A stretch of DNA of 64,000 nucleotides, taken from assembly GCF_023111095.1 (NCBI RefSeq), contig NZ_JALGYW010000009.1:62001-126000 (forward strand), written 5' to 3'. Position numbers and translations under genes: made by a program. Position 1 is the stretch's first letter, and each line of letters begins with the position of its first letter. The notes beneath the pieces were generated by a model, which saw nothing but the letters and a program-made list of their open reading frames with translations, was not told the DNA's origin and did not search any database. The DNA comes from Maribellus sp. YY47. Lineage in GTDB: Bacteria > Bacteroidota > Bacteroidia > Bacteroidales > Prolixibacteraceae. Shown one piece after another: positions 8,127-16,929 of this stretch.

Positions 8127-9440
8127 TAATTTTGCAGCCAGGTTTTCCAGTGTTTGTCCTTTCGTTTCGGGCATTTTAAAGATCACCCAAAGCAACTGCC
8201 CCACCATCATTATTCCGAAAAACACATAAACCAGTGCCGGGCCAATCTGTCCAAAAAGAAACGGGATGAGAGCCGGAATGGCAGCTGCCAGTATCCAGTG
8301 AACTGAGGCTCCGAATGCCTGGCCCGAAGCCCGAAGTTTTGTCGGGAAGATTTCGGAAATAAATACCCAGATAACAGCGCCCTGCCCCACTGCGTGTGCA
8401 GCGATAAACAAAAAGAAAAACAAGGGCACCAGCATTCCTTCCCATTTTAGGGCAAAAGCCAAAGCAACCAGCGACAAAGAAACGATGTACCCAAAAGAGC
8501 AGATGTACATCAGGGTTTTTCGCCCGTATTTATCGATCATCGAAATCCCGATCAAAGTAAAAGTAAGATTGACAACACCAATACCGATTGAACTCAGAAA
8601 CGAGGCTGATTTTTCCAGTCCTGCCAGTTCAAATATCCTCGGAGCATAATACAAAAACGCATTAATGCCTGAGAGCTGGTTAAAAAAAGCGATAAAAAAC
8701 GCTAACATCAGCGGTACTCTGAACTTCTTCATATAGATATTTTCCTTTGCCACTTCCTGAGATTTTTCAGTTTCAATCTCAGCCAGCTCTTTTTCAATAT
8801 CCGTATCAGGAGCAATGCTTTGAAGAATCTCCAATGCTTTCGCCTTGTTGTTTTTATATTCGAGCAACCAGCGCGGACTTTCGGGCACTTTCAACACCAA
8901 CATCGAATAAATCAGCGCAGGGATTGCTTCAACTCCCAGCATCCAACGCCAGGCATTTTCGCCGATATCGCGCAGCAAATAGTTCGAAACATAAGCCATC
9001 AGAATACCAAACACAATATTGAACTGATACAAGGCAACCAATTTTCCGCGTTGAGCGGGAGGCGCAATTTCGGAAACATAGGAAGGCGCTACCACGGTGG
9101 AAACACCAATTCCCAAACCACCAATAAAACGTAGCAGGGCAAAAACATACGGATCAGATGCCAGGGCCGAACCCAATGCCGAAATAAAAAACAAGGCTCC
9201 AATACTTATCAAGGTGCGTTTTCGTCCAAGGCGATTGGTTGGAATCGATCCGAAAATCGCCCCCACAACCGTTCCCCATAAGGCAGTAGACATCACAACC
9301 AGTCCGTGAAACAAATCGGAACTTTGCCACAATACCTGCAACTGCTGATCGGCGCCCGAAATTACCACGGTGTCAAATCCAAACAGAAAACCTGCCAGGG
9401 CCACAACAATCGAGAAGAAAAAAATCTTTGAATGCTTCAT
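8118..9440 (-). CDS. Sugar porter family MFS transporter
   Basis: A 440-residue membrane protein with 12 predicted segments and the sugar-porter signatures: GRKRTLISIG after TM2, RFIGGLGIGVSTVVAPSYVS in TM4, PESPRWLLE at the end of the first half (about residue 190), DKYGRKTLMY in the second half and PETKGQTLE at the C-terminus. Such proteins are proton-sugar symporters of the XylE/AraE type. The sugar is not predictable from these motifs. The aldolase-family gene for a deoxy- or pentose-phosphate sugar starts 187 nt away on the other strand, so a pentose or deoxy-sugar is a reasonable guess only. Confidence 0.93.
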   Translation of the reverse strand: MKHSKIFFFSIVVALAGFLFGFDTVVISGADQQLQVLWQSSDLFHGLVVMSTALWGTVVGAIFGSIPTNRLGRKRTLISIGALFFISALGSALASDPYVFALLRFIGGLGIGVSTVVAPSYVSEIAPPAQRGKLVALYQFNIVFGILMAYVSNYLLRDIGENAWRWMLGVEAIPALIYSMLVLKVPESPRWLLEYKNNKAKALEILQSIAPDTDIEKELAEIETEKSQEVAKENIYMKKFRVPLMLAFFIAFFNQLSGINAFLYYAPRIFELAGLEKSASFLSSIGIGVVNLTFTLIGISMIDKYGRKTLMYICSFGYIVSLSLVALAFALKWEGMLVPLFFFLFIAAHAVGQGAVIWVFISEIFPTKLRASGQAFGASVHWILAAAIPALIPFLFGQIGPALVYVFFGIMMVGQLLWVIFKMPETKGQTLENLAAKLSK

Positions 9441-9626
9441 AAGTCGGTTTGTTTTATCCGTCGGGTATCGTACAAAAAAGAAAATTTCACTTCCTTCTTA
9501 CAAATCAATACGGATGCTTAATTTTACTTTGCTTAAAGGTAAACATCATTTTTAGATGAGATTCAATTCAAAATAAAAGTTGAAAGATTTGTGTTGAAAA
9601 ACAATTCAATGAGCAGTAAGATATAA

Positions 9627-10295
9627 ATGAGCGAACTAAACTATAAAGCAGAACGGGAAGCGCTGGTAAAAGCCGGGCTGAAACTGGTGGAACTGGGGTT
9701 GGTCTCCCGCACCTGGGGAAACATCAGCATCAGGGTGAATGAAAATGAAATGCTGGTTACGCCCAGCGGAAAATATTACGAAGATACGCTGCCCGAGGAC
9801 ATGGTTCTGATCGACATACGCACCAACGAATACAATAAAAACAGCGGAAAACCGTCATCTGAATTTAAACTGCATTCGGGTATTTATGTCGATCGTCCTG
9901 AATTCAGCGCGATAATTCATACACACCAGATGAATGCATCGACCTGTGCTGCTGCCCGCCGTGAAGTGCCTCCGGTTCTTGACGACATGGCGCAAATTGT
10001 AGGTCCGTCGGTTCGCGTAGCCAAATACGCACTTTCCTCCACCAACAAACTGGTTCGGAATACGGTAAAAGCCCTGCGCGGCCGGAATGCTGCGTTGATG
10101 GCTAACCATGGCGCCGTTTGCGCCGGAAGTAACCTGGACGAGGCCTTTGCCGTGTGTGAGGTGCTCGAAAAAGCCTGCAAAGCATTTATTGAGGCGGAAT
10201 TTCTGGGAGGAGCTAAAAGCATCAACAAATTCTCGGCCTGGGCCATGCATCAGGCGTATTTAAAGAAGTACTCAAAACTGGCGGGGAAAAAATAA
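9627..10295 (+). CDS. Class II aldolase/adducin family protein
   Basis: A 222-residue zinc enzyme of the fuculose-phosphate aldolase / ribulose-5-phosphate 4-epimerase family. The substrate loops TWGNISIRV (about 30) and LVTPSGKYYE (about 46) bind phosphate, the acidic residue in SSEFKLH is near 77, and zinc ligands are in HTHQ (98-101) and MANHGAV (about 155-161). It acts in the cytoplasm on a sugar phosphate; aldolase and epimerase members cannot be separated by these motifs. It is divergent from a sugar porter, suggesting uptake and catabolism of the same sugar. No kinase or isomerase for the route is adjacent. Confidence 0.88.
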   Translation: MSELNYKAEREALVKAGLKLVELGLVSRTWGNISIRVNENEMLVTPSGKYYEDTLPEDMVLIDIRTNEYNKNSGKPSSEFKLHSGIYVDRPEFSAIIHTHQMNASTCAAARREVPPVLDDMAQIVGPSVRVAKYALSSTNKLVRNTVKALRGRNAALMANHGAVCAGSNLDEAFAVCEVLEKACKAFIEAEFLGGAKSINKFSAWAMHQAYLKKYSKLAGKK

Positions 10296-10413
10296 TCAAT
10301 TCGCAGAATTTCTTAATCGTGCCAGTTTTTGTTCGAGTTCTCCGATCGGATGTTGGATTTGCTGCGAACAAATTTCTAAAGTTTCAGAAATTCAACCTCC
10401 GCCCAACTAAGTG

Positions 10414-11121
10414 TTAAATGGTTGGATTGGCCTTGTATTCTTCCCACAATTCCGCAGGATTTTTACCCGTTAGCTTCACCCAGATTTCGTCGTTGTAGGT
10501 ATGTTTTCGCATAACGACATCCATCTTCTTAATGAAATTCTTGTTTTTGTTTTGCACAATCCAGGCAAAAAAGCGGGCAGTTACGCGGTAAGAATTGTCG
10601 TAATTTTGCTTGTCGGTAACTTCGGGTAACGACCACCCGGCACCGGCATTGTCAACACCGTATTTGTAGCGCACGTAATCGGCAATTCCTTCGGTTACCC
10701 ACCACGGACCGGGCGTTCTGCCGTAATCCTGAACAATGTGCATAACCTCGTGCGTAACCACGTCAATATCGCCGGGCAACCGATCAAACCATCGCGGGTT
10801 AAAAACCACCTTGCCGTTGGAAGTGGCAGCAACACCATCGTAGGCAGGATCAATGACAAACTTTACCTTTTTCGCGGCTTTTTTGTTGTATTCTTTGGCC
10901 ATTTCTGGATACACTTCAAAGAAGGTATTCTTCAGCTTCTCACCAATCTCCGGGCTAAATTCTTCATCTTTGTTGATGTAGATAAGTGTGTAACCTTCTT
11001 TTGAGATCGAGTCTCTTGCAAAAATTTTTCCGGAATCACTTTTTTGTGCATTTGCTTCCGACAAGAATGCAAACAATACGAAAACAATAGAAAATAATCT
11101 TAGGTGTGGTTTAAGTTGCAT
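10414..11121 (-). CDS. Secreted basic-secretory-protein-type metallopeptidase
   Basis: A 235-residue secreted protein. The signal peptide (about 1-26) starts at the ATG at 11121, preferred over an ATG 15 codons upstream whose extra residues are not signal-like. The gluzincin motif HEVMH is at 124-128, with a downstream glutamate in WVTEGIADYVRY near residue 150. This arrangement and the PGPWWVTEG segment match the plant basic secretory protein (BSP, PF04450) family, also found in bacteria. Protease activity is inferred from the intact zinc site. It stands alone, with no obvious operon partner or maturation protease. Confidence 0.82.
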   Translation of the reverse strand: MQLKPHLRLFSIVFVLFAFLSEANAQKSDSGKIFARDSISKEGYTLIYINKDEEFSPEIGEKLKNTFFEVYPEMAKEYNKKAAKKVKFVIDPAYDGVAATSNGKVVFNPRWFDRLPGDIDVVTHEVMHIVQDYGRTPGPWWVTEGIADYVRYKYGVDNAGAGWSLPEVTDKQNYDNSYRVTARFFAWIVQNKNKNFIKKMDVVMRKHTYNDEIWVKLTGKNPAELWEEYKANPTI

Positions 11122-11200
11122 GTTTAAATTTTTAAAAATTGAAGAGCTAAAGATATAATTTTCCATTAAGCTGAGGACTAAGAGACTTTCTAATGAAAAG

Positions 11201-11596
11201 TTAGTTAAGGTATTCTTTCAGCTCGCCTAACTTCAGCTGACGATCCATCGAATAGACCACACTTTCGCGATCAACTTTATTGAGTAAGAAATAAGCTTTT
11301 CTGAAATAGTCAACCCGATCTCTTTCTTCCGGCGCCATCTCGCCTTGCTCTTTTAGTACGAAGGCAAACAGTTCAATGTGTTCGTTGCTGAGTTTCTTTT
11401 CATATTGAAGAAAAGCCAGTAATTCTTCGATACTCATCTTTCGGACATCTGTGTCAATTTTCAGACAATTGTAAAAATACCGGATCTGGTCTTCGGCCTG
11501 TTTATCTTCTCCCCGCTCCCGGTGTCCCAGTATCTTGTGAATCACCTCAAACAACTGCATTAGTTGCCTCATCAGAAAATCGCGTTCAATACCCAT
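11201..11596 (-). CDS. Conserved helical protein, function unknown (DUF6483-like)
   Basis: A 131-residue, all-helical, charged cytoplasmic protein. The first 25 residues (IERDFLMRQLMQLFEVIHKI) resemble the start of DUF6483 proteins, but I cannot confirm family membership by eye. No catalytic motif, signal peptide or membrane segment is visible. It lies 80 nt upstream of the BSP-type peptidase in the same direction; co-transcription is possible but not indicated by spacing. Confidence 0.7.
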   Translation of the reverse strand: MGIERDFLMRQLMQLFEVIHKILGHRERGEDKQAEDQIRYFYNCLKIDTDVRKMSIEELLAFLQYEKKLSNEHIELFAFVLKEQGEMAPEERDRVDYFRKAYFLLNKVDRESVVYSMDRQLKLGELKEYLN

Positions 11597-11748
11597 GTTT
11601 TAGATTGTTGAAGTAGCTATAAAAATAGAGATTTTTGAGAAGCGAAAGCTGATTGATCTGATGAACACGATCTGCACAACCTCTTTAGTTCCATTTTTGC
11701 ATGAAAGCATTCCACAATATTCCTTAGTTTTGCACAAATTTTTATTGA

Positions 11749-11952
11749 ATGGGATACTTCGACGATCTTTTTCCCGACAGCTTTAGCGATGATGTGAAAG
11801 AAGGGAAAGATTTTTATTTGGAAAACGGCTATCGGGTGATGACCGAAGAATATCTTACCCGACGCGGCTATTGCTGTGCCAATGGTTGCCGGCATTGCCC
11901 GTACTGGCCAAAGGCACAAAAAGGAAATACCAACCTAAGAAAAAACATGTGA
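11749..11952 (+). CDS. DUF5522-type small cysteine-rich protein
   Basis: A 67-residue protein with an ENGYRVMTEEYLTRRGYCC core followed by ANGCRHCPY, so four cysteines in a CC-x4-C-x2-C pattern likely bind a metal ion. This matches the DUF5522 family found in Bacteroidota and Proteobacteria; function unknown. Its TGA stop shares one base with the ATG of fmt (TGATG), so the two are translationally coupled, a hint that the protein is linked to translation initiation or to general growth. Confidence 0.85.
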   Translation: MGYFDDLFPDSFSDDVKEGKDFYLENGYRVMTEEYLTRRGYCCANGCRHCPYWPKAQKGNTNLRKNM

Positions 11953-12920
11953 TGAAGGGAACAGAATTACGGATCGCATTTATGGGCACCCCCGATTTTG
12001 CGGTGGCCAGCCTGAAAAAATTAGTGGAAGGCGGTTACAATGTGGTAGGCGTAATTACCGCTCCCGACCGCCCGGCAGGACGGGGAAAACAACTGGCTGA
12101 ATCGGCGGTAAAAAAATATGCCGTGGAGAACAACCTGAACGTTCTGCAACCCGAAAAACTAAAGAATCCCGAGTTTCTGGAAGAACTGCGTGCACTGAAA
12201 GCCGATTTGCAGGTAGTGGTAGCTTTCAGGATGTTGCCCGAAGCAGTTTGGGCCATGCCGCCGCTCGGTACCTTTAACCTGCACGGATCATTATTGCCCC
12301 AATACCGGGGCGCTGCTCCTTTAAACTGGGCCATTATTAACGGAGAAGAAAAAACCGGAGTAACCACTTTTTTACTGGATCACGAGATCGATACCGGCAA
12401 AATTATTTTCAGCAAAGAAATTGACATTTGGGAAAACGATACCGTTGGGACCATTCACGACAGCCTGATGGAAATAGGTGCGAAACTGGTAACCGAAACC
12501 GTTGATGCTTTGGCTGAAGGAAATTACGAAGCAGTTTCGCAAGAGGAGATAATTGCCGGGCAGGAAATAAAACATGCTCCCAAAATCTTTAAAGACGATT
12601 GCAGAATCGACTGGACAAAAGACGTGGAATCGGTTAGAAACCTGATCCGCGGACTGTCGCCCTACCCTGCAGCCTGGACCATTTTAAAACACAAAACCAC
12701 CGGAGAAGAAATCTCTGCCAAAGTATTTTTTGCCATGCATGCTGATGGGAAAAGTGCCCAACCGGGAACAGCTGTTTCTGACGGCAAAAACTATATCAAA
12801 GTAGCTTGTGGTGCCGGGTGGTTGCAAATCACCGACCTGCAGATTGCCGGGAAGAAAAGAATGAAAACGAATGAATTTTTAAGGGGATTTCAGCATATTG
12901 AGGATTACCTGTTTGTTTGA
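11952..12920 (+). CDS. fmt: Methionyl-tRNA formyltransferase
   Basis: A 322-residue enzyme that formylates Met-tRNA(fMet) using 10-formyltetrahydrofolate. The N-terminal Rossmann domain has IAFMGTPDFAVASL at the start, the folate and catalytic segment FNLHGSLLPQYRGAAP near residue 110 (Asn, His and Ser conserved), and HEIDTGKI near 148. The C-terminal OB-like domain begins near 205. I set the start at 11952, within the stop of the upstream DUF5522 gene; an earlier in-frame start at 11871 would overlap that gene and add an unrelated extension. def is not present nearby. Confidence 0.97.
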   Translation: MKGTELRIAFMGTPDFAVASLKKLVEGGYNVVGVITAPDRPAGRGKQLAESAVKKYAVENNLNVLQPEKLKNPEFLEELRALKADLQVVVAFRMLPEAVWAMPPLGTFNLHGSLLPQYRGAAPLNWAIINGEEKTGVTTFLLDHEIDTGKIIFSKEIDIWENDTVGTIHDSLMEIGAKLVTETVDALAEGNYEAVSQEEIIAGQEIKHAPKIFKDDCRIDWTKDVESVRNLIRGLSPYPAAWTILKHKTTGEEISAKVFFAMHADGKSAQPGTAVSDGKNYIKVACGAGWLQITDLQIAGKKRMKTNEFLRGFQHIEDYLFV

Positions 12921-12939
12921 AAAGGACTCAGCGCAGGAA

Positions 12940-13157
12940 GGATTGATGGGCTGAAGGGTTGATGGATTGAATTACCAATAACAAATAATGAATATCCAAT
13001 GATCAACGACCCATGGCTCGCGGCTTGCAGCTTATTCAAGCATTTATGCATTTTCGCATGGTGCTTAAAGAATGTTCAGTCTCAGTTTTCTGTTTTTCAC
13101 TTTTGATGTGACTAAAAACTGAGACTGAAAACTGAGACTGGGAACTGAGACTGGGAA
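12940..13157. repeat. Intergenic repeats and inverted repeat between fmt and a convergent gene
   Basis: Four 8-bp GGATTGAT-like units lie at 12940-12971, GCTTG-type heptamers near 13016-13035, and three 13-bp units (AAAACTGAGACTG twice, GGAACTGAGACTG once) at 13115-13153. The sequence CAGTCTCAGTTTT at 13077-13089 is the exact complement of AAAACTGAGACTG, giving a 13-bp stem between convergent genes that could end transcription in both directions. Confidence 0.75.
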
Positions 13158-13161
13158 CTTG

Positions 13162-13518
13162 CTATTTCCGCTTTCCGTTCATGATAAAGAAATAGATCAG
13201 GAAGCCGAGCGATACAAACACCAGTAAAATCCCTAAGGGCAGAACAGCATCGCGCCCGGTGACCCATTCGCGATCGAACAGCTTCAGTATATCAATTACG
13301 ATAAATCCCAAACCTGTCATCAATGCCACCAAACCCCATTTTAACGAGGGGAAACGATTTGTCTCATCATTAACCGGCTGTCCTTCGTCTAATATACCCA
13401 CCCGTTCATATTGCTGGGCTTTAATTAGCTTTCTTTTCAGCAAATGGGTTGAAATCAGTTTGACAATGTGATACGCAGCAAAAAAAATAACTGCTGTAAT
13501 AAATAATTCAGTACTCAT
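13162..13518 (-). CDS. Small membrane protein (DUF6249-like)
   Basis: A 118-residue protein with three likely membrane segments at about residues 5-22, 62-80 and 92-112 and a positively charged tail. The first segment is followed by a short charged cytoplasmic loop (LLKRKLIKAQQYERVG). The layout resembles the DUF6249 group of Bacteroidota. No function can be assigned. It stands alone between fmt and the DUF3667 gene. Confidence 0.7.
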   Translation of the reverse strand: MSTELFITAVIFFAAYHIVKLISTHLLKRKLIKAQQYERVGILDEGQPVNDETNRFPSLKWGLVALMTGLGFIVIDILKLFDREWVTGRDAVLPLGILLVFVSLGFLIYFFIMNGKRK

Positions 13519-13607
13519 ATTCTTATCGTTTAAAATTAAATTCTGAACGTTTGACTACAGCAGCTACTGAAATGTTGCAATTATTTTCCCTTTTATTAAA
13601 AACCGTA

Positions 13608-14630
13608 TCAGAGATTGAGTGCTTCTACGATCACAAACAAGAAGATTCCCAGGAATATTGTATTGTAAATAAACGACATACCGACAAACTTTGCCACCAC
13701 CTTGCCGATTCCCTGTCCATAGAATTTTTTCATGGCAATAATAGTGTAGATGGGGAAAGTAAGCGACAAGATTAAAGTAACTATCCCGAAATTAACAGAT
13801 AAAGTAAGGTACATTCCGATAATAAGAATCATCAAAATAAAAAGGTAAGAATGAATATGGATCGAAAAGATCAAATGCCGAATGTAATTTTGATTTCGCC
13901 GGATATAAAACAGCTTTAAAATAAGTGCAAAAACAGGCAGCAAAAGAAAAAATGCCCATGACATATATTTCAGTATTCGCGCTTTTATCTGTTCAGGCGA
14001 GCGAAGCAATTGTATCAGCTCCCTTTTTTCTTTTCTTTCGGCCTTATCTGTCTCTGTTTTCAGTTCCTGTTCAAGTCTTTCTGCCTCTGTTGCCATGCCT
14101 TGGCGTATATTACCGCCAAAAAGAGTTTTTAAATTTGAGTTTAAATTCAACTGCGCCGAATCTCCAACGGGAACATCCTTTAGTTCAACTCTTAACATTG
14201 AATCCACTGCAGGCATATTTAGTGAATCTACGGCACTTGCTTGATCTCTTAAATCAGCATCCAGCATTGCATCCAACCCTCTGTTTGTTAAAACTTCCAA
14301 CAAAAGAAAAAGAACGAAACTGGCAAAAATGAAAATGCGAAACGGCGGAGCATAACGGACTCTTCTTCCCTCGAAATATTCTTTGGTCAGGTAACCCGGT
14401 TTAAAGAGCAGGTCGATGGTCGTCTTAAAAAAGCGTTCGTCGAAAGCGAAGAAATCACCGACAAAATTGTAAAAAAGAAAACTAAAGGGACGGTCGAAGT
14501 CGCTTATCGATTGTCCGCAATGCGGGCAATAGTATCCGGTAAAAACCGTTTCGCAATTTTTACAAACGACTTCACGGCTTGCCTTTTCCTTTTCAGACTT
14601 TCCTATTCTTTTCCTGATTTTAGACCACAT
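13608..14630 (-). CDS. DUF3667 zinc-ribbon membrane protein
   Basis: A 340-residue protein. A zinc ribbon at about residues 22-42 (CKNCETVFTGYYCPHCGQ) precedes the conserved TTIDLLFKPGYLTKEYFEG segment near 75. Several membrane helices follow, starting near 100, 218, 258, 285 and 318, with a polar coiled-coil-like insert between about 125 and 215. This is the DUF3667 layout; function unknown. I chose the ATG at 14630, since the frame open upstream overlaps the cvpA-like gene. The start overlaps the cvpA-like stop by 11 nt, so the two form an operon. Confidence 0.85.
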   Translation of the reverse strand: MWSKIRKRIGKSEKEKASREVVCKNCETVFTGYYCPHCGQSISDFDRPFSFLFYNFVGDFFAFDERFFKTTIDLLFKPGYLTKEYFEGRRVRYAPPFRIFIFASFVLFLLLEVLTNRGLDAMLDADLRDQASAVDSLNMPAVDSMLRVELKDVPVGDSAQLNLNSNLKTLFGGNIRQGMATEAERLEQELKTETDKAERKEKRELIQLLRSPEQIKARILKYMSWAFFLLLPVFALILKLFYIRRNQNYIRHLIFSIHIHSYLFILMILIIGMYLTLSVNFGIVTLILSLTFPIYTIIAMKKFYGQGIGKVVAKFVGMSFIYNTIFLGIFLFVIVEALNL

Positions 14631-15147
14631 GCGATTTTTTGCTGTTTCGTTCACCCAGGTTGATTTCCCAGTCATCGATAAACGGGAAAATCGACGGTGC
14701 CAGCGAACGAATGGGTTCATACATCCTGGAATTGGCTTTGGCTTCGGGCGAAACGATGCCGACATCCTGATCCACTTTATCAAAAACCACCAACAACACG
14801 CTAATAATCAGGGCCGATTTTATGATCCCAAAAACCAGCCCGGCCAGTTTATTCACAAAGCCCAGCAAAACAGCTTCGGCCAGTTTATTGACCACGTTCC
14901 CGACAATGTGCACCAGGATAACAATGACCACAAAAGTGACCACAAACGAGATGATGTTCAGGTAGCGTGTGGTGAAATCAAAATTTTCGACCAGAAATTC
15001 GGAGGTAACATAGGAGAATTCGATGGCTCCCCAAATCCCCAAAATCAGCGCTGCCAAAGAAACCACTTCGGCAATCAACCCTTTGCGAAATCCGTTGATG
15101 GCCGAAAGACCCAACAAAATCAGCAGGATAATATCAATATAATTCAT
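14620..15147 (-). CDS. cvpA: CvpA family membrane protein
   Basis: A 175-residue protein with four membrane segments (about 5-22, 28-48, 62-85, 100-125) and the family signature GLSAINGFRKGLIAEVVSLA near the N-terminus. CvpA proteins are needed for colicin V production in E. coli and for envelope homeostasis elsewhere. The mechanism is unclear. It is the first gene of a two-gene leftward unit with the DUF3667 gene, which it overlaps. Confidence 0.9.
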   Translation of the reverse strand: MNYIDIILLILLGLSAINGFRKGLIAEVVSLAALILGIWGAIEFSYVTSEFLVENFDFTTRYLNIISFVVTFVVIVILVHIVGNVVNKLAEAVLLGFVNKLAGLVFGIIKSALIISVLLVVFDKVDQDVGIVSPEAKANSRMYEPIRSLAPSIFPFIDDWEINLGERNSKKSHVV

Positions 15148-15342
15148 AATCTCTTTGGTTTAAAAGCCGGCTGTTTTGGTTCGAAGCAACCGCACCCTTG
15201 AATCAGACCTGTTAGCTGACGGTAAAAATAAACAATTACCGGCATTCACAAAATTCAAAAACCGGTGAATGCTTTCCTTATAGGTGAACCAGAATGTTGA
15301 CAAGATCTGTTTTTTTTGGGTTCGGGTTGACATAAATATTCA

Positions 15343-15350
15343 TAAATTTG
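15343..15350 (+). promoter_or_regulatory. Candidate -7 box TAAATTTG for the GH3-like gene
   Basis: An exact TAnnTTTG match 23 nt before the ATG at 15374. Its position inside a longer open frame supports the downstream start. Confidence 0.45.
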
Positions 15351-15373
15351 AATTCGATAAATTTTTACCGAGT

Positions 15374-16888
15374 ATGCCCATTTTAAATTCAGTAATACGT
15401 TGGATCACCACCCGGAGAGGCGATGAAATTCAGTATTATAGTGAATACCCGCTTGAAATTCAAAACGAAGTGCTTTTTAATCTGTTAACCACTGCTAAAG
15501 ACACGGTGTGGGGAAAACAGCATAATTACGACAAAATAAGTTCGTTAGAGGATTATCAAAAAAGTACGCCGCTTCAGGATTACAACCAGGTAAAACCCTA
15601 TGTTGAACGGATGCGTAACGGCGAAAGCGATCTTTTGTGGCCGGGAGAAACCAAATGGTTTGCCAAATCATCGGGAACCACCAGCGACAAAAGCAAGTTT
15701 ATTCCGGTCACCCGAGAAGCTTTGGAAGACTGTCACCTGAAAGGCTCCAAAGACGTGTTTTTCCTGTACCTGCACACCCACCCCGATACAAAATTACTGA
15801 AAGGCAAGATTCTGACTTTGGGGGGAAGTCACCGGGTGAACAACTTCAGCAACAATTCCTATTACGGCGATCTTTCGGCCATTATGCTCGAAAATGTGCC
15901 TTTTTGGTCCGATTTCCTGAGAACTCCGACTACCGAAGTTGCCCTGATAGAAGAATTTGAGGAGAAGATCGAAAAAATCATTGAAACGGCACTCGAAGAA
16001 AACGTAACTGCCTTTACCGGCGTTCCGTCGTGGTACCTGGTACTTTTTAAAAGGGTGCTGGAAAAAACAGGAAAATCAAACCTGCTGGAGGTTTGGCCCA
16101 ACCTGGAAGTGTTTGCGCACGGAGGCGTTAATTTTGATCCCTACCGCGAGCAATACCGGAAACTCATTCCGTCGAACCAAATGCATTACATTGAGACCTA
16201 CAATGCGTCGGAAGGCTTTTTCGCCATTCAAACCAACGAGCACCAGGACGACATGATGCTAATGCTGGATTACGGTATTTTCTACGAATTCATCCCGATG
16301 TCGGAATTTGGAAAAGAAAATCCACGGGTACTCGGACTGGACGAAGTGGAGCTGAACGAAAACTACGCGATGGTTATTTCGACCAGCGCCGGGTTATGGC
16401 GTTACATTATTGGCGATACGGTAAAATTTACGTGTAAATACCCGTTCAAAATAAAAATCACGGGGCGTACCAAGCATTTTATCAATGCATTTGGCGAAGA
16501 AGTGATTATCGACAATGCCGAGCAAGCGCTAAAAGTGGCCTGCCAGCATACCGGTGCCCTGGTGAATGAATATACCGCCGGCCCCATTTTTATTGGAGAC
16601 GATCAAAAGGGAGCCCATCAATGGATCATCGAGTTTGAGAAATCGCCCGATGAACTGGACCATTTTACCCGCATACTCGACAATACCCTAAAAACGCTAA
16701 ACTCTGATTATGAAGCCAAACGCCACAAAAACCTAACTTTAGAGATGCCTCACATAATTGAAGCGCCCAAAGGAACGTTCTACAACTGGATGAAACAACG
16801 CGGCAAAGTGGGCGGGCAAAACAAAATTCCCCGCTTATCGAACGACCGCAAGTATCTCGACGATCTTTTAAAAATCTTAGAGAAATAA
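15374..16888 (+). CDS. GH3-like acyl-adenylate-forming protein
   Basis: A 504-residue protein of the GH3 superfamily (plant auxin-conjugating enzymes; ANL adenylating fold). The ATP loop is FAKSSGTTSDKSKFIPVT near residue 95-112. A second core motif YNASEGFFAIQ lies near 278, and the C-terminal lid contains GRTKHFINAFGEEV near 368. In plants these enzymes join amino acids to hormone acids; the bacterial role is unknown. I chose the ATG at 15374; the open frame extends 30 codons upstream but runs through the likely promoter. The kinase gene follows after 41 nt in the same direction. Confidence 0.88.
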   Translation: MPILNSVIRWITTRRGDEIQYYSEYPLEIQNEVLFNLLTTAKDTVWGKQHNYDKISSLEDYQKSTPLQDYNQVKPYVERMRNGESDLLWPGETKWFAKSSGTTSDKSKFIPVTREALEDCHLKGSKDVFFLYLHTHPDTKLLKGKILTLGGSHRVNNFSNNSYYGDLSAIMLENVPFWSDFLRTPTTEVALIEEFEEKIEKIIETALEENVTAFTGVPSWYLVLFKRVLEKTGKSNLLEVWPNLEVFAHGGVNFDPYREQYRKLIPSNQMHYIETYNASEGFFAIQTNEHQDDMMLMLDYGIFYEFIPMSEFGKENPRVLGLDEVELNENYAMVISTSAGLWRYIIGDTVKFTCKYPFKIKITGRTKHFINAFGEEVIIDNAEQALKVACQHTGALVNEYTAGPIFIGDDQKGAHQWIIEFEKSPDELDHFTRILDNTLKTLNSDYEAKRHKNLTLEMPHIIEAPKGTFYNWMKQRGKVGGQNKIPRLSNDRKYLDDLLKILEK

Positions 16889-16929
16889 GCTTTTTTTTAT
16901 ACTTTAGATATTCAAATCAAAAATTTACG

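Noticed and set aside
14629-15201. Open frame of 190 codons on the plus strand opposite cvpA
   Set aside because: Composition (Asn/His/Gln-rich) is typical of the complement of a membrane-protein gene; no homology or promoter is visible.
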